A stretch of DNA of 64,000 nucleotides from UBA3478 sp965662045 (GCA_965662045.1 CBFIGE010000002.1:124001-188000); one strand, 5' to 3'; shown: positions 19,028 through 29,096, counted from the stretch's first letter. The notes: generated by a model from the letters alone, not told the origin. Made by a program: numbers and translations.

Positions 19028-19057
19028 TTGGAAACCATGAAAATTGTGTTAAATTTG
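19028..19057 (+). promoter_or_regulatory. Promoter for tRNA-Glu genes (TTG-N19-TAAATTTG)
   Basis: TTG at 19028-19030 and -7 box TAAATTTG at 19050-19057 are separated by 19 bases. The predicted start lies about 18 bases upstream of the first tRNA-Glu. The same promoter probably serves both tRNAs and perhaps rpsT, as no clear separate promoter was found before rpsT. Confidence 0.75.
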
Positions 19058-19081
19058 CATCCGCAAAATGCACATGTATTT

Positions 19082-19153
19082 GGCCCGTTCGTCTAGGGGT
19101 TAGGACGCCAGGTTTTCATCCTGGTAACAGGGGTTCGATTCCCCTACGGGCTA
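19082..19153 (+). tRNA. tRNA-Glu (UUC), first copy
   Basis: A 72-nt cloverleaf: acceptor GGCCCGT pairs with ACGGGCT (first pair G-U), anticodon stem CCAGG/CCTGG with loop TTTTCAT giving anticodon TTC, and T arm AGGGG/CCCCT around TTCGATT. The 3' CCA is not encoded. It lies downstream of proS with its own promoter. Confidence 0.96.
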
Positions 19154-19176
19154 CGAATTAAATTATGAATTAAAAT

Positions 19177-19248
19177 GGCCCGTTCGTCTAGGGGTTAGGA
19201 CGCCAGGTTTTCATCCTGGTAACAGGGGTTCGATTCCCCTACGGGCTA
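19177..19248 (+). tRNA. tRNA-Glu (UUC), second identical copy
   Basis: This is an exact 72-nt repeat of the preceding tRNA-Glu, with only 23 bases between the two. It has the same TTC anticodon and no encoded CCA. It lies 19 bases upstream of rpsT, so a tRNA-tRNA-mRNA transcript is likely. Confidence 0.96.
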
Positions 19249-19267
19249 CAACATTTGAATTAAAATT

Positions 19268-19519
19268 ATGGCAAATCATAAATCGGCATTAAAGAGAATC
19301 CGCAGAAACGAAGCGGTAAGACTTAGAAATCGTTACCAGCACAAAACCGTGCGTAATGCGATTAAAAAATTGAGAAACGAGGAAGACAAGAAAGTGGCTT
19401 CTGAAATGTTGCCCAAAGTTGTAGCAATGATTGATAAACTCTCAAAATCGAATATCATACACGCTAACAAAGCTGCCAATTTAAAGAGCAAACTAATGAT
19501 TAGAGTAGCCGCAATGTAA
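19268..19519 (+). CDS. rpsT: 30S ribosomal protein S20
   Basis: The 83-aa, strongly basic protein opens MANHKSALKRIRRNEAVR and contains KAANLKSKLM, the S20 pattern. It binds 16S rRNA in the small subunit. It follows the tRNA-Glu pair by 19 bases and is closed by a bidirectional terminator shared with rho. Confidence 0.95.
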   Translation: MANHKSALKRIRRNEAVRLRNRYQHKTVRNAIKKLRNEEDKKVASEMLPKVVAMIDKLSKSNIIHANKAANLKSKLMIRVAAM

Positions 19520-19542
19520 TGGCTACCTAAGATGAGATATAT

Positions 19543-19569
19543 AAAAAAAGCACCTTTACGGTGCTTTTT

Positions 19570-19571
<2 letters not shown>
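19543..19571. terminator. Bidirectional terminator between rpsT and rho
   Basis: Seven A (19543-19549), stem GCACC (19550-19554), loop TTTAC, stem GGTGC (19560-19564) and seven T (19565-19571). The A and T flanks make it work in both directions for the convergent rpsT and rho transcripts. It overlaps the first bases of the rho stop codon. Confidence 0.88.
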
Positions 19572-21177
<1,606 letters not shown>

Positions 21178-21275
21178 TATAATTGAATTGTTTTTTCTAG
21201 GAAGAGTGTAGACTTTATAAAACCCATGTAGATGGATTGTAAGTCGGTGCAAGTATACAAATAATTTAATTCCTT

Positions 21276-21306
21276 TTCAAAAAATGATTAAAAGTATCTA
21301 CATTTG
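21276..21306 (+). promoter_or_regulatory. Probable promoter of the DUF4293 gene
   Basis: A perfect -7 box TACATTTG lies at 21299-21306 with a T-rich -33 region (TTT at about 21276) 20 bases upstream. The start would fall about 15-20 bases before the ATG at 21331. Confidence 0.45.
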
Positions 21307-21330
21307 CCATTCTTAATTGTTTAAACGTAT

Positions 21331-21741
21331 ATGTGGCAGAGAATGCAAACCCTTTATATGAGTGTAACCGTTTTATTAGCGCTATGTCTCTTGTTTGTAT
21401 TTCAAATAGGGAAAGATGCCAACGGTCTCATTTTATTGGGTAAAGACAGTGGAGTAGTCTTCTTCGAATCAATTTTGACAGTTTTGATTGTTGTAGTGGC
21501 TATTTTTCAATATAAGAACAGACAAAATCAATTTGTACTAAATAGAGTAGCAATATTGATTCAATTTTTTTTACTAGGATTTTTTGTATATCGTGCACTA
21601 AGCATGCCTGGAGGAGAGTTTTCTTCTGAGAAGGGCATTGGGGCCTTTGTTCCTATTGTTTCTATCGTTCTTTTAGCTTTAGCTAATCGAGCAATTAAAA
21701 AGGATGAAGACCTCGTAAAATCTGTGGATCGAATACGATAA
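21331..21741 (+). CDS. DUF4293 family integral membrane protein
   Basis: The 136-aa protein has four hydrophobic segments and the N-terminal MWQRMQTLYMSV pattern typical of DUF4293, a small Bacteroidota-specific membrane family. It ends in a charged cytosolic tail. I recall it next to rho in other Bacteroidota. Function is unknown. It is divergent from rho and has its own promoter box and terminator. Confidence 0.82.
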   Translation: MWQRMQTLYMSVTVLLALCLLFVFQIGKDANGLILLGKDSGVVFFESILTVLIVVVAIFQYKNRQNQFVLNRVAILIQFFLLGFFVYRALSMPGGEFSSEKGIGAFVPIVSIVLLALANRAIKKDEDLVKSVDRIR

Positions 21742-21770
21742 ACCTTACATCTTAGTAGTATTAGTGCGTA

Positions 21771-21795
21771 AAATCCCGATTTATTCGGGATTTTT
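21771..21795 (+). terminator. Intrinsic terminator after DUF4293
   Basis: Perfect stem AAATCCCGA (21771-21779) and TCGGGATTT (21785-21793) with a 5-base loop and T-tract. Its end touches the stop codon of the convergent hydrolase gene. Confidence 0.85.
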
Positions 21796-22702
21796 ACATT
21801 TTCAGGCGCATGCCTTCTCTTGCGATATGATATCCTTGCTCAACAACTGATTTATAAGCCGATGAATTTGAATTCAAAAGAGGATTAGTGTGATTGAAAT
21901 GAATAAAATAAATCTTGTCTTTAAACGCTTTCGATTGTGATTTAAAAAGATCTAAAGATTCGATGACAAAAGGATGTGGAATTTCTGAAATGGCCCTATA
22001 GTTGATTTCAGTTTCATCAAAAAAAGAGGCATCGATAAACGCGTAATCGACTTTTTTAATCTCCTCTATGATGGATTTGTCCCATAAATGCCATTTGTCA
22101 ATATCTGGAATAAATAATGCTTTTTTGTTTTTAGATTCAATACTGTAGGCGGCTGTTTCTGAAAATTCATCACGATGTACAACTTGAATTGCTTTGACCT
22201 CAATTTTGTTCTCTAATTCTATATTATTTTCAAAAAATATAGGTTTGAGTAAAATGTTTTTAAGTTTGACTAATTGGCTCCAAGGACCGTTATTAATCAA
22301 ATAGTTATTCATTTTGGGAAGTGCGTATACCACTTGTTCTTTGGCTCCCATTGCCTCTCTTCCTAGGAATTGCAACCCCGTATAATGTCCTATGTGGGCA
22401 TGTGTGATAAAAATACCTTCAAGAGAGTAAGCGTTATTTTGAGTGAGCGTCGCAATTTGGTTGGGTAAATCTGGGGTAGCCTCAAACAAATACGTCTTTT
22501 TTTTGGCGTGAATTTGAAGGCCTAGTGAGACTACTTGATTTTTGAGCCCTTTTTCTCTAAGAGAAGTACAACATTCCTTATAGCAGTTAATATGAGGGCT
22601 TCCCCCGTCTTGAGCAATACCTAGTACAACAAGTTCAATATCATTTTGACCCAAACTAATACCGGAAATGCAAAAACATATAATTACAATTATTTTTTTC
22701 AT
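21794..22702 (-). CDS. Exported PqqB-like metallo-beta-lactamase-fold hydrolase
   Basis: The 302-aa product has a signal peptide (cleavage near GISLGQ) and a metallo-beta-lactamase fold of the PqqB type: an early GIAQDGGSPH with a Cys-rich CYKECC nearby, then HAHIGHYTGLQFLGRE in place of the classic HxHxDH, and later VVHRDE and FIDASFFDE. The altered metal motif and exported location argue for a hydrolase of unknown substrate rather than true PQQ synthesis; no other pqq gene is in the window. It overlaps the upstream phosphodiesterase by 4 bp. Confidence 0.78.
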   Translation of the reverse strand: MKKIIVIICFCISGISLGQNDIELVVLGIAQDGGSPHINCYKECCTSLREKGLKNQVVSLGLQIHAKKKTYLFEATPDLPNQIATLTQNNAYSLEGIFITHAHIGHYTGLQFLGREAMGAKEQVVYALPKMNNYLINNGPWSQLVKLKNILLKPIFFENNIELENKIEVKAIQVVHRDEFSETAAYSIESKNKKALFIPDIDKWHLWDKSIIEEIKKVDYAFIDASFFDETEINYRAISEIPHPFVIESLDLFKSQSKAFKDKIYFIHFNHTNPLLNSNSSAYKSVVEQGYHIAREGMRLKM

Positions 22703-23199
22703 TCTTTTGATCTATTACCGAGTTCTACAACCTGCAAATTTTCAATTTTAGCACGATTGATTTCAAATTTAAGCAGGGTTCTAATTTGATGAAATCCATG
22801 CCTTCCTGAAGCACCAGGGTTCATGTGAAGTAGCTGATGTTGCTTGTCAAACATCACCTTTAATATATGTGAATGTCCTGAAATGAATAGATCATACGAA
22901 TTGGTTTTGAGTTCTTTGTTTACTCTTGCGGTGTACCGCTTTGGATATCCACCAATGTGAGTCATAAAAACCCTTAGACCTTGAATTTCGAAAATTTGAT
23001 TTAAGGATAGATGAGCTCGAATTTCTGATCCATCAATGTTTCCATACACTCCTCTCAATGGATTAATCTGCTCCATTTTTTCAATTAGTTCTTTGCTTCC
23101 TACATCTCCTGCATGCCAAATTTCATCAGCTGATTCTAGGTGTTTTATAATGCCTGAATCAAGGTAGCTGTGTGTATCTGAAAGCAAGGTAATGCGCAT
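22699..23199 (-). CDS. YfcE/MJ0936-type metallophosphoesterase
   Basis: The 166-aa product has the calcineurin-like motif set: LLSDTHSYLD, HAGDVGSKE, GVYGNIDG, MTHIGGYP and SGHSHILK, which supply the two-metal site. Family members hydrolyse phosphodiesters such as cyclic nucleotides or model compounds in vitro. The ATG at 23199 was taken rather than an in-frame TTG six bases upstream. It is divergent from truA and overlaps the PqqB-like hydrolase by 4 bp (ATGA). Confidence 0.88.
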   Translation of the reverse strand: MRITLLSDTHSYLDSGIIKHLESADEIWHAGDVGSKELIEKMEQINPLRGVYGNIDGSEIRAHLSLNQIFEIQGLRVFMTHIGGYPKRYTARVNKELKTNSYDLFISGHSHILKVMFDKQHQLLHMNPGASGRHGFHQIRTLLKFEINRAKIENLQVVELGNRSKE

Positions 23200-23210
23200 A
23201 TTCAAATGTT

Positions 23211-23218
23211 TATATTTG
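23211..23218 (+). promoter_or_regulatory. truA -7 box
   Basis: A perfect TATATTTG, followed by C as in other promoters of this window, lies inside the first codons of the longest possible truA frame. It implies a start near 23225 and so a translation start at the TTG at 23242. No good -33 TTG is visible. Confidence 0.5.
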
Positions 23219-23241
23219 CTTCGAAGTTAAAAAAAAGAATA

Positions 23242-23985
23242 TTGCGCTATTTTGTTGAAATATCCTATTTGGGTTCAGCCTATCACGGTTGGCAAAGACA
23301 ACCAAACGCTCTGAGTATTCAACAAGTTTTAGAAGAGTCATTTACAACACTATTATCGAGTCCAATTGAACTTGTGGGTGCTGGCAGAACTGATACTGGC
23401 GTGCATGCGCATCAAATGTTTGCACATTTTGACGTAGATCTTATAGAAGACGAAGCACACTTGATTTTTAGATTGAATCGTTTACTTCCTAACGATATTT
23501 CTATTTTGTCTTTAAAGCAAGTAAAGCCAGACGCTCATGCGCGATTTGATGCTCTTTTAAGAACCTATCATTACAAGATTGTAGAGCGAAAGGATGTCTT
23601 TGAATTTCCATTGAGTCATAGCGTAATTCAGTCCTTAGATCAAGAGGCTATGCAAAAAGCCTGTGATTTGATCTTAGGCACTAAAGACTTTCAATGTTTC
23701 TCGAAATCAAATACAGATGTCAAAACATTTATTTGTACTATTACTGTAGCGAGATTTATTTCAATAGATCACGGAATGATTTTCGAAATAACCGCTGATC
23801 GTTTTCTTAGAAATATGGTAAGAGCTATTGTTGGTACACTTTTGGAAATAGGTCAAAATAAATATTCATATACCCACATTAGTGACGTTTTAGCTTCTAA
23901 AAACAGATCTGACGCAGGACCATCAGCCCCTGCAAAAGCCTTATCTTTGGTGTCCATCGATTACCCTGAGCACTTGTTCTTATGA
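23242..23985 (+). CDS. truA: tRNA pseudouridine(38-40) synthase TruA
   Basis: The enzyme isomerises uridines 38-40 in the anticodon arm of tRNA. The product (about 247 aa) has GSAYHGWQRQPN near the start and GAGRTDTGVHA with catalytic Asp at about residue 51, then AHFDVD and DRFLRNMVR. I start it at TTG 23242, giving (M)RYFVEISYLG as in homologues; an in-frame ATG at 23206 would put a promoter box inside the gene. Its stop overlaps the following ABC exporter start (ATGA), so the two are coupled. Confidence 0.93.
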   Translation: MRYFVEISYLGSAYHGWQRQPNALSIQQVLEESFTTLLSSPIELVGAGRTDTGVHAHQMFAHFDVDLIEDEAHLIFRLNRLLPNDISILSLKQVKPDAHARFDALLRTYHYKIVERKDVFEFPLSHSVIQSLDQEAMQKACDLILGTKDFQCFSKSNTDVKTFICTITVARFISIDHGMIFEITADRFLRNMVRAIVGTLLEIGQNKYSYTHISDVLASKNRSDAGPSAPAKALSLVSIDYPEHLFL

Positions 23986-25769
23986 AGGAAGAAAAAAAAT
24001 TAGGTAAAGCCTTTGACAGAAAACTATTTTCTCGAGTTTTTCGAAATGCCCGTGAATATCGATTGGTTTTTGCACTATCTGGACTCTCAGCGATTTTAAT
24101 TTCAGCTTTTTCTGTTTTGACGCCGTCTTTGGTTGGTGCTTTGATTGACAATGCAATCACCAATAAAAATGCTGAGCTTTTATTTAATCTTATAATAGCA
24201 ATGTTGCTTGTGCTCATAGGTGAGGTTAGTTTTCAGTTGATTTTTACGTATACTGCCAACTTATTGGGAGAATCGGTTATTCGAGATTTGCGGATTCAAC
24301 TTTTCAAAAAGATTTTACGGTTTAAAATGACCTATTTCGATCGTTCGGCTATAGGAATTTTGGTTACACGTGCAGTTTCTGATATGCAGAAAATCGGAGA
24401 AATTTTTTCTCAAGGTTTTTTTACCATAATTGCAGATTTATTAAAAATGTTTGTGGTGGCGAGTGTGATGCTTTATCTCAATTTTAGATTGTCTTTAGTC
24501 GTTTTTGGTGTTCTTCCAATACTTTTAATTGCCACAAAATGGTTTCAACAAGCTATGAAATTAGCATTTGTAGAGGTTAGAAGCCAGGTAGCTCAGCTCA
24601 ACGCTTTTGTACAAGAGCGCTTAAATGGTATACGAATTGTTCAACTCTTTAATCGTTTTCATCAGGAACAACAAAGATTTATCAATATCAATGAAAAGCA
24701 TCAAAATGCATGGCTTAGAACTGTGTGGTACAATTCTATATTTTTTGCTTTGGCTGAACTCATTGCTTCGATCACCACGGGTCTTATCGTTTGGTATGGA
24801 GGTTTACAAAATGTTGCTGGAATCCGAGCAGAAGAATATGGCGACATTTTCACCTTTTTACTTTTATCCTCTATGCTTTTTAGACCTCTCAGACATATAG
24901 CAGATAAGTTTAATGTACTTCAAATGGGAATGGTTGCAGCCTCTAGAGTATTTACTATTCTAGATACAGAGAGTAAAATCGATGATTCTGGTAATCTTTT
25001 GGCTCCACGCCTTAAAGGTGATATTGAATTTAAGGATGTTCGTTTTAGCTATGTGGAGGGTGAACAAGTTTTAAAGGGCATATCTCTAAAAATAAAACCA
25101 GGTAATAAAGTGGCCATAGTTGGCTCTACGGGTGCTGGAAAGTCGACGATCATAAATTTACTGAATCGTTTCTACGATATTGATTCAGGAGAAATTAGTA
25201 TTGATGGAGTTAATATTAAAGACTATACCCTTGATTCTTTGCGCTCTAATGTAGCAGTGGTCTTGCAGGATGTATTCTTATTTGCAGACACCATAGCCAA
25301 TAATATTAGTCTTAAAAAGGAATCTATTAGTTTAGAAAAAATTAAAGAAGCAGCCAAACAGATTGGTGTAGATGAATTTATTGAACGCTTACCTGAGACC
25401 TATTCCTATAACGTGAAAGAGCGCGGTAGTATGCTGTCGAGTGGACAAAGGCAATTGATATCGTTTTTAAGGGCTTATGTTAGTGACCCTAGTATTTTAA
25501 TCTTAGATGAGGCTACTTCATCTATTGATTCTGAATCTGAGCAATTGATTCAAAAAGCCTCAATGAAAATAACTGAAGGAAGAACTTCAATTATAATTGC
25601 ACATCGTTTAGCGACGATTCAATCTGCAGACGTGATTTATGTAATGAGCTCTGGAGAGATTGTTGAATATGGCACGCATAAAGACTTATTAGCTCAAAAG
25701 GGATATTATTATGAACTGCATCAAGCACAATTTTTGAAAGAGCAAAAAGAGGTGGCTGTTAAAGTGTAA
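23982..25769 (+). CDS. ABC exporter (fused permease/ATPase, MsbA/MdlB-like)
   Basis: The 595-aa half-transporter has six membrane segments in the first 310 residues (type I exporter fold) and a C-terminal ATPase with Walker A GSTGAGKST, Q-loop VVLQDVFLF, signature LSSGQRQL, Walker B ILILDEATSS and switch His IIAHRL. Such proteins export lipids, peptides or drugs as dimers; substrate is unknown. It overlaps truA by 4 bp at its start and the cdaA 3' end by 11 bp at its own end. Confidence 0.9.
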   Translation: MKEEKKLGKAFDRKLFSRVFRNAREYRLVFALSGLSAILISAFSVLTPSLVGALIDNAITNKNAELLFNLIIAMLLVLIGEVSFQLIFTYTANLLGESVIRDLRIQLFKKILRFKMTYFDRSAIGILVTRAVSDMQKIGEIFSQGFFTIIADLLKMFVVASVMLYLNFRLSLVVFGVLPILLIATKWFQQAMKLAFVEVRSQVAQLNAFVQERLNGIRIVQLFNRFHQEQQRFININEKHQNAWLRTVWYNSIFFALAELIASITTGLIVWYGGLQNVAGIRAEEYGDIFTFLLLSSMLFRPLRHIADKFNVLQMGMVAASRVFTILDTESKIDDSGNLLAPRLKGDIEFKDVRFSYVEGEQVLKGISLKIKPGNKVAIVGSTGAGKSTIINLLNRFYDIDSGEISIDGVNIKDYTLDSLRSNVAVVLQDVFLFADTIANNISLKKESISLEKIKEAAKQIGVDEFIERLPETYSYNVKERGSMLSSGQRQLISFLRAYVSDPSILILDEATSSIDSESEQLIQKASMKITEGRTSIIIAHRLATIQSADVIYVMSSGEIVEYGTHKDLLAQKGYYYELHQAQFLKEQKEVAVKV

Positions 25770-26547
25770 GATCTGCCTCTATTTTTTTAATGAGCTCCTC
25801 TTTGGTGTTATAAGGCACAAATTCTTTGTTTTTGATATAGCTGATTTCACCCGATTCTTCGCTCACAACTAGACATAAGGCGTCTGTCGATTCAGAAATT
25901 CCAATAGCAGCTCTGTGTCTTAAACCAAAACGCAAAGGAATTTTACGTTCATTACTTACAGGTAAAATTACTCTAGTCGCTGTAATTACATTGTCCTGAA
26001 CGATAATAGCTCCATCGTGCAAGGGACTATTTTTGTAAAAAATACTTTCAATTATTTCAGCTGTAACTTCAATGTTCATTAAATCCCCTGAATTTTTCAC
26101 AAAGTCGAGGGAGTTATTGTTTTCGATGACGATAAGTGCTCCATTTCTTTTTTGAGCAAGTCGAGTGCAAGCTAAGACGAGCGCTGATATGTCCGTTCGG
26201 CTCTCTTGTTCAGTTTGCTTGAAAATCTTGAAATATTTGACCAAATTCCTTTTGGAAGCGAAATTTGTTGAACCCAATACGAGTAAAAACTTTCGGATTT
26301 CTTGTTGAAAAACTACGACAAGAACAATGAATCCAACCTGCATAAACCCTCCAACAATACTGCTTATCATCTTCATTCCAATCATTTCAGTGATATTCCA
26401 AAAGAGCCAAACGATGACCAATCCGATAAATATATTGATTGCCACAGATCCTTTAACCAATCTGTACACGTAAAATAGAAGCAGTGCCACTAAGACAATG
26501 TCTAAAAAATCAGTGATTTGAAATTCTAAAAAATTAAATTGCTCCAA
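25759..26547 (-). CDS. cdaA: Diadenylate cyclase, CdaA type
   Basis: The enzyme makes c-di-AMP from two ATP. The 262-aa product has three N-terminal membrane segments (residues about 13-30, 35-52 and 60-80) and a DAC domain with DGAIIV (178-183) and RHRAA (210-214), both of the catalytic core. It is convergent and overlapping by 11 bp with the ABC exporter and lies 6 bases after folP on the same strand, so it is probably cotranscribed with folP. No c-di-AMP phosphodiesterase is recognised in the window. Confidence 0.94.
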   Translation of the reverse strand: MEQFNFLEFQITDFLDIVLVALLLFYVYRLVKGSVAINIFIGLVIVWLFWNITEMIGMKMISSIVGGFMQVGFIVLVVVFQQEIRKFLLVLGSTNFASKRNLVKYFKIFKQTEQESRTDISALVLACTRLAQKRNGALIVIENNNSLDFVKNSGDLMNIEVTAEIIESIFYKNSPLHDGAIIVQDNVITATRVILPVSNERKIPLRFGLRHRAAIGISESTDALCLVVSEESGEISYIKNKEFVPYNTKEELIKKIEADLTL

Positions 26548-26553
26548 GGTGTA

Positions 26554-27384
26554 TTATTTATTTTCTTTCAAACTCATATGCAGAGCGATACATTGTTCTG
26601 CTTCTTGAACATCATGAACCCTAAGAATATGTGCGCCTTTACTCAAGGCCGTCATATGAAGAGCAGATGTTCCGTTAAGTGCTTGCTCTGCATCTAACTG
26701 AAGTGTTTTGTAAATCATTGATTTTCTGCTCAGTCCCACTAATATAGGCCTTTTGAATATATGAAATGCTTCTAGAGAGTTTAAGAGTTGAAAATTTTGT
26801 TCAAGTGTTTTAGAAAACCCAAATCCAACATCTAAAATCAAATCGTGAATTTGTAATTCTGAAACCTGCTCTTCAAGAATTGAAAAATAATATTTGATTT
26901 CTGTGATTAAATTTTCGTAATTGGTTTGTTCTTGCATATTCTGAGGTGAACCTTTCATATGCATACCTATATAACAAACTCCATGACGGGCTACAGTAGC
27001 GAGCATTTTTGAATCTAGCTGTCCTGCAGAAATATCGTTTATGATTACTGCGCCACTTTCTATTGCAGCCTCTGCAATTTCAGACCTAAAAGTATCTACG
27101 GAAATCAAACTTTTCGGAAAAGACTGTTGTATTAATTTCACAGCGTTAATAACCCGACGGAACTCTTCTTGAAGACTTATGTCTTCTGCGCCTGGTTTTG
27201 AACTATATCCGCCAATATCTATAAATTGAGCACCCTCTCCAAGATGTTGCTCTACTTTGCTCAATAGGTCTCTATCGTCTTTTAACTTTCCTCCATCGTA
27301 AAATGAATCAGGAGTTAAGTTGATAATTCCCATTGTTTTGGGTATGCTAAGATCGATGAGTTGACCTTTACAATTTAGGGTCAT
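26554..27384 (-). CDS. folP: Dihydropteroate synthase
   Basis: The enzyme condenses dihydropteridine pyrophosphate with p-aminobenzoate in folate synthesis. The 276-aa product contains MGIINLTPDSFYDGG, IDIGGYSSKPGA, SVDTFRSEIAEAA, INDISAG, YIGMHMKG and DVGFGFSK in the right order for a TIM-barrel DHPS. The ATG at 27384 was chosen; the upstream frame extension crosses its promoter. It is divergent from DUF1599 and precedes cdaA by 6 bases. Confidence 0.95.
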   Translation of the reverse strand: MTLNCKGQLIDLSIPKTMGIINLTPDSFYDGGKLKDDRDLLSKVEQHLGEGAQFIDIGGYSSKPGAEDISLQEEFRRVINAVKLIQQSFPKSLISVDTFRSEIAEAAIESGAVIINDISAGQLDSKMLATVARHGVCYIGMHMKGSPQNMQEQTNYENLITEIKYYFSILEEQVSELQIHDLILDVGFGFSKTLEQNFQLLNSLEAFHIFKRPILVGLSRKSMIYKTLQLDAEQALNGTSALHMTALSKGAHILRVHDVQEAEQCIALHMSLKENK

Positions 27385-27400
27385 AATAAATAGCTTTATG

Positions 27401-27439
27401 TATCTTTGAGCACCCCGTATAGGGTGTAGCACAAAATTA
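27401..27439. promoter_or_regulatory. Face-to-face promoter boxes for folP (-) and DUF1599 (+)
   Basis: Perfect -7 boxes occur on both strands: TATCTTTG at 27401-27408 (plus, towards DUF1599) and TAATTTTG reading 27439-27432 (minus, towards folP). The two predicted starts fall between the boxes, where an inverted repeat CACCC (27411-27415) / GGGTG (27422-27426) is centred. No clear -33 TTG was found for either. Confidence 0.4.
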
Positions 27440-27455
27440 GAATAAATACTTGTAG

Positions 27456-27992
27456 ATGAGTGATACTTCAAGTCAATTTGACCTTGTAATCAAAAAATGC
27501 CATACTCTTTTTGAAAAGAAAACTAAGGATTATGGAACAGCTTGGCGTATTCTTAGACTCCCGTCTTTGACCGATCAAATCTACATCAAAGCTCAACGTA
27601 TCAGGGGACTGCAAACCAATGAGGTCCAAAAAATTCAAGAAAATCAAGAATCAGAATTCATAGGAATCATCAATTATGCAGTGATGGCTTTAATTCAAAT
27701 TGAAAAAGGTGTCGCAGAACAACCTGACTTAGATGAAAAGGAGGCTTGCGATTTATACGCCCAAAAAGTGAAAGAATGTAAACAACTTATGATGGATAAA
27801 AATCACGATTATGGGGAAGCTTGGAGAGATATGCGAGTAAGTTCACTTACAGATTTAATCATTCAAAAATTGTTGAGGGTAAAACAAATTGAAGATAATC
27901 AAGGACAAACTTTGGTGAGCGAAGGAATTGATGCCAATTATCAAGACATGCTGAACTATGCGGTCTTTGCACTTATACATTTAAAGAAATGA
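27456..27992 (+). CDS. DUF1599 protein with internal duplication
   Basis: The 178-aa protein belongs to DUF1599, mostly Bacteroidota, with no established function. It consists of two similar halves: DYGTAWR (25-31) with LTDQIYIKAQR and INYAVMALI, then DYGEAWR (118-124) with LTDLIIQKLLR and LNYAVFALI, offset by about 93 residues. The helical, charged character recalls all-alpha NTP pyrophosphatases, but that is only a guess. Its stop overlaps the next gene (ATGA), making it the first gene of a likely operon through tpiA, prmA and clpS. Confidence 0.85.
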   Translation: MSDTSSQFDLVIKKCHTLFEKKTKDYGTAWRILRLPSLTDQIYIKAQRIRGLQTNEVQKIQENQESEFIGIINYAVMALIQIEKGVAEQPDLDEKEACDLYAQKVKECKQLMMDKNHDYGEAWRDMRVSSLTDLIIQKLLRVKQIEDNQGQTLVSEGIDANYQDMLNYAVFALIHLKK

Positions 27993-29092
27993 AAATGAAT
28001 CTTATCGTACACATTAGTAGAGGTTTCGTAGGCTTGCTTTTTATTATTAGTGGCTTAATTAAGCTCAATGACCCTCTAGGATTCTCGTTTAAACTCGAAG
28101 AATACTTTTCAGAAGCCGTTTTGAATTTACCTTTTTTAGTCCCGCTTGCACTCTCATTATCTGTTGTAATTGTTATTATAGAAGTGGTTCTAGGTGTTTT
28201 ATTACTCATAGGATACCAGACCAAATGGGTGTTACACAGTTTGTTGGGTATGATTGTCTTTTTCACCTTTCTTACGTTCTATTCGGCCTATTTCAATAAG
28301 GTTACTGATTGTGGATGTTTCGGAGATGCTATAAAACTTACGCCTTGGGAATCTTTTATCAAAGACATTATACTTTTAGTTCTCATTGTATTTCTATATC
28401 TGAAGCAGGAGTATATACAGCCCTTATTGGATTTAAAGTACCAACAAATTGTCTCTGGAATAACGCTATTTCTATGTATTTTAATGGCATATCACGTTTT
28501 AAACCACTTGCCAATGGTTGATTTTCGACCTTATAAAATTGGTGCAGATGTCTATGAAAATATGATTGTGCCTGAGGACGCTCCTAAGGCGATATACAAT
28601 TATAATTGGGAGTTCGAAGTTGATGGAAAAAATACCATTATAATTACTACTGGAAGCTATCCGGAGGTAGATGGGACTTTTACAGGTAAGGTTGAAACAG
28701 AATTAGTTCAAAAGGGATATGAACCTCCTATTCACGACTTTTCAATCGAAAAAAATGGGATAGACATCACTCCTGAGATTCTTGACGAAGAAAAAGTAAT
28801 ACTAGTCATTTCTTACGATTTATATTTAGCCAAGGAAAAGGGACTTTCTCAATTGAAAGCGCTTATAGACAAGGCGAGTTCGCAAGGCTTTAGAGTCATA
28901 GCAATGTCGGCTTCGAGTGAAGAAGAAACTGAGATGGTTAATTCAAAGTACAACACATCTCTTGACTGGTATTTTACAGACCAAACAACACTTAAAACAA
29001 TCGTACGCTCTAACCCTGCAGTTGTACGTGTAGAAAATGGTGTAATTACTGATAAGTTACACTTTAACGATTTTAACCACTTATTTAAATAA
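27989..29092 (+). CDS. BT_3928-like DoxX/MauE-type membrane protein
   Basis: The 367-aa product has about five membrane segments. The first four, with GLLFIISGLIKLNDP and TDCGCFGDAIKLTPWESFIKD, resemble the DoxX/MauE fold, whose CGCFG motif may handle thiols. A soluble C-terminal region of about 190 residues has a thioredoxin-like feel (VILVISYDL, GFRVIAMSAS) but no CxxC. This layout matches the BT_3928 family of Bacteroidota as I know it. Start overlaps the DUF1599 stop; tpiA follows after 4 bases. Confidence 0.78.
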   Translation: MKMNLIVHISRGFVGLLFIISGLIKLNDPLGFSFKLEEYFSEAVLNLPFLVPLALSLSVVIVIIEVVLGVLLLIGYQTKWVLHSLLGMIVFFTFLTFYSAYFNKVTDCGCFGDAIKLTPWESFIKDIILLVLIVFLYLKQEYIQPLLDLKYQQIVSGITLFLCILMAYHVLNHLPMVDFRPYKIGADVYENMIVPEDAPKAIYNYNWEFEVDGKNTIIITTGSYPEVDGTFTGKVETELVQKGYEPPIHDFSIEKNGIDITPEILDEEKVILVISYDLYLAKEKGLSQLKALIDKASSQGFRVIAMSASSEEETEMVNSKYNTSLDWYFTDQTTLKTIVRSNPAVVRVENGVITDKLHFNDFNHLFK

Positions 29093-29096
29093 AAAC

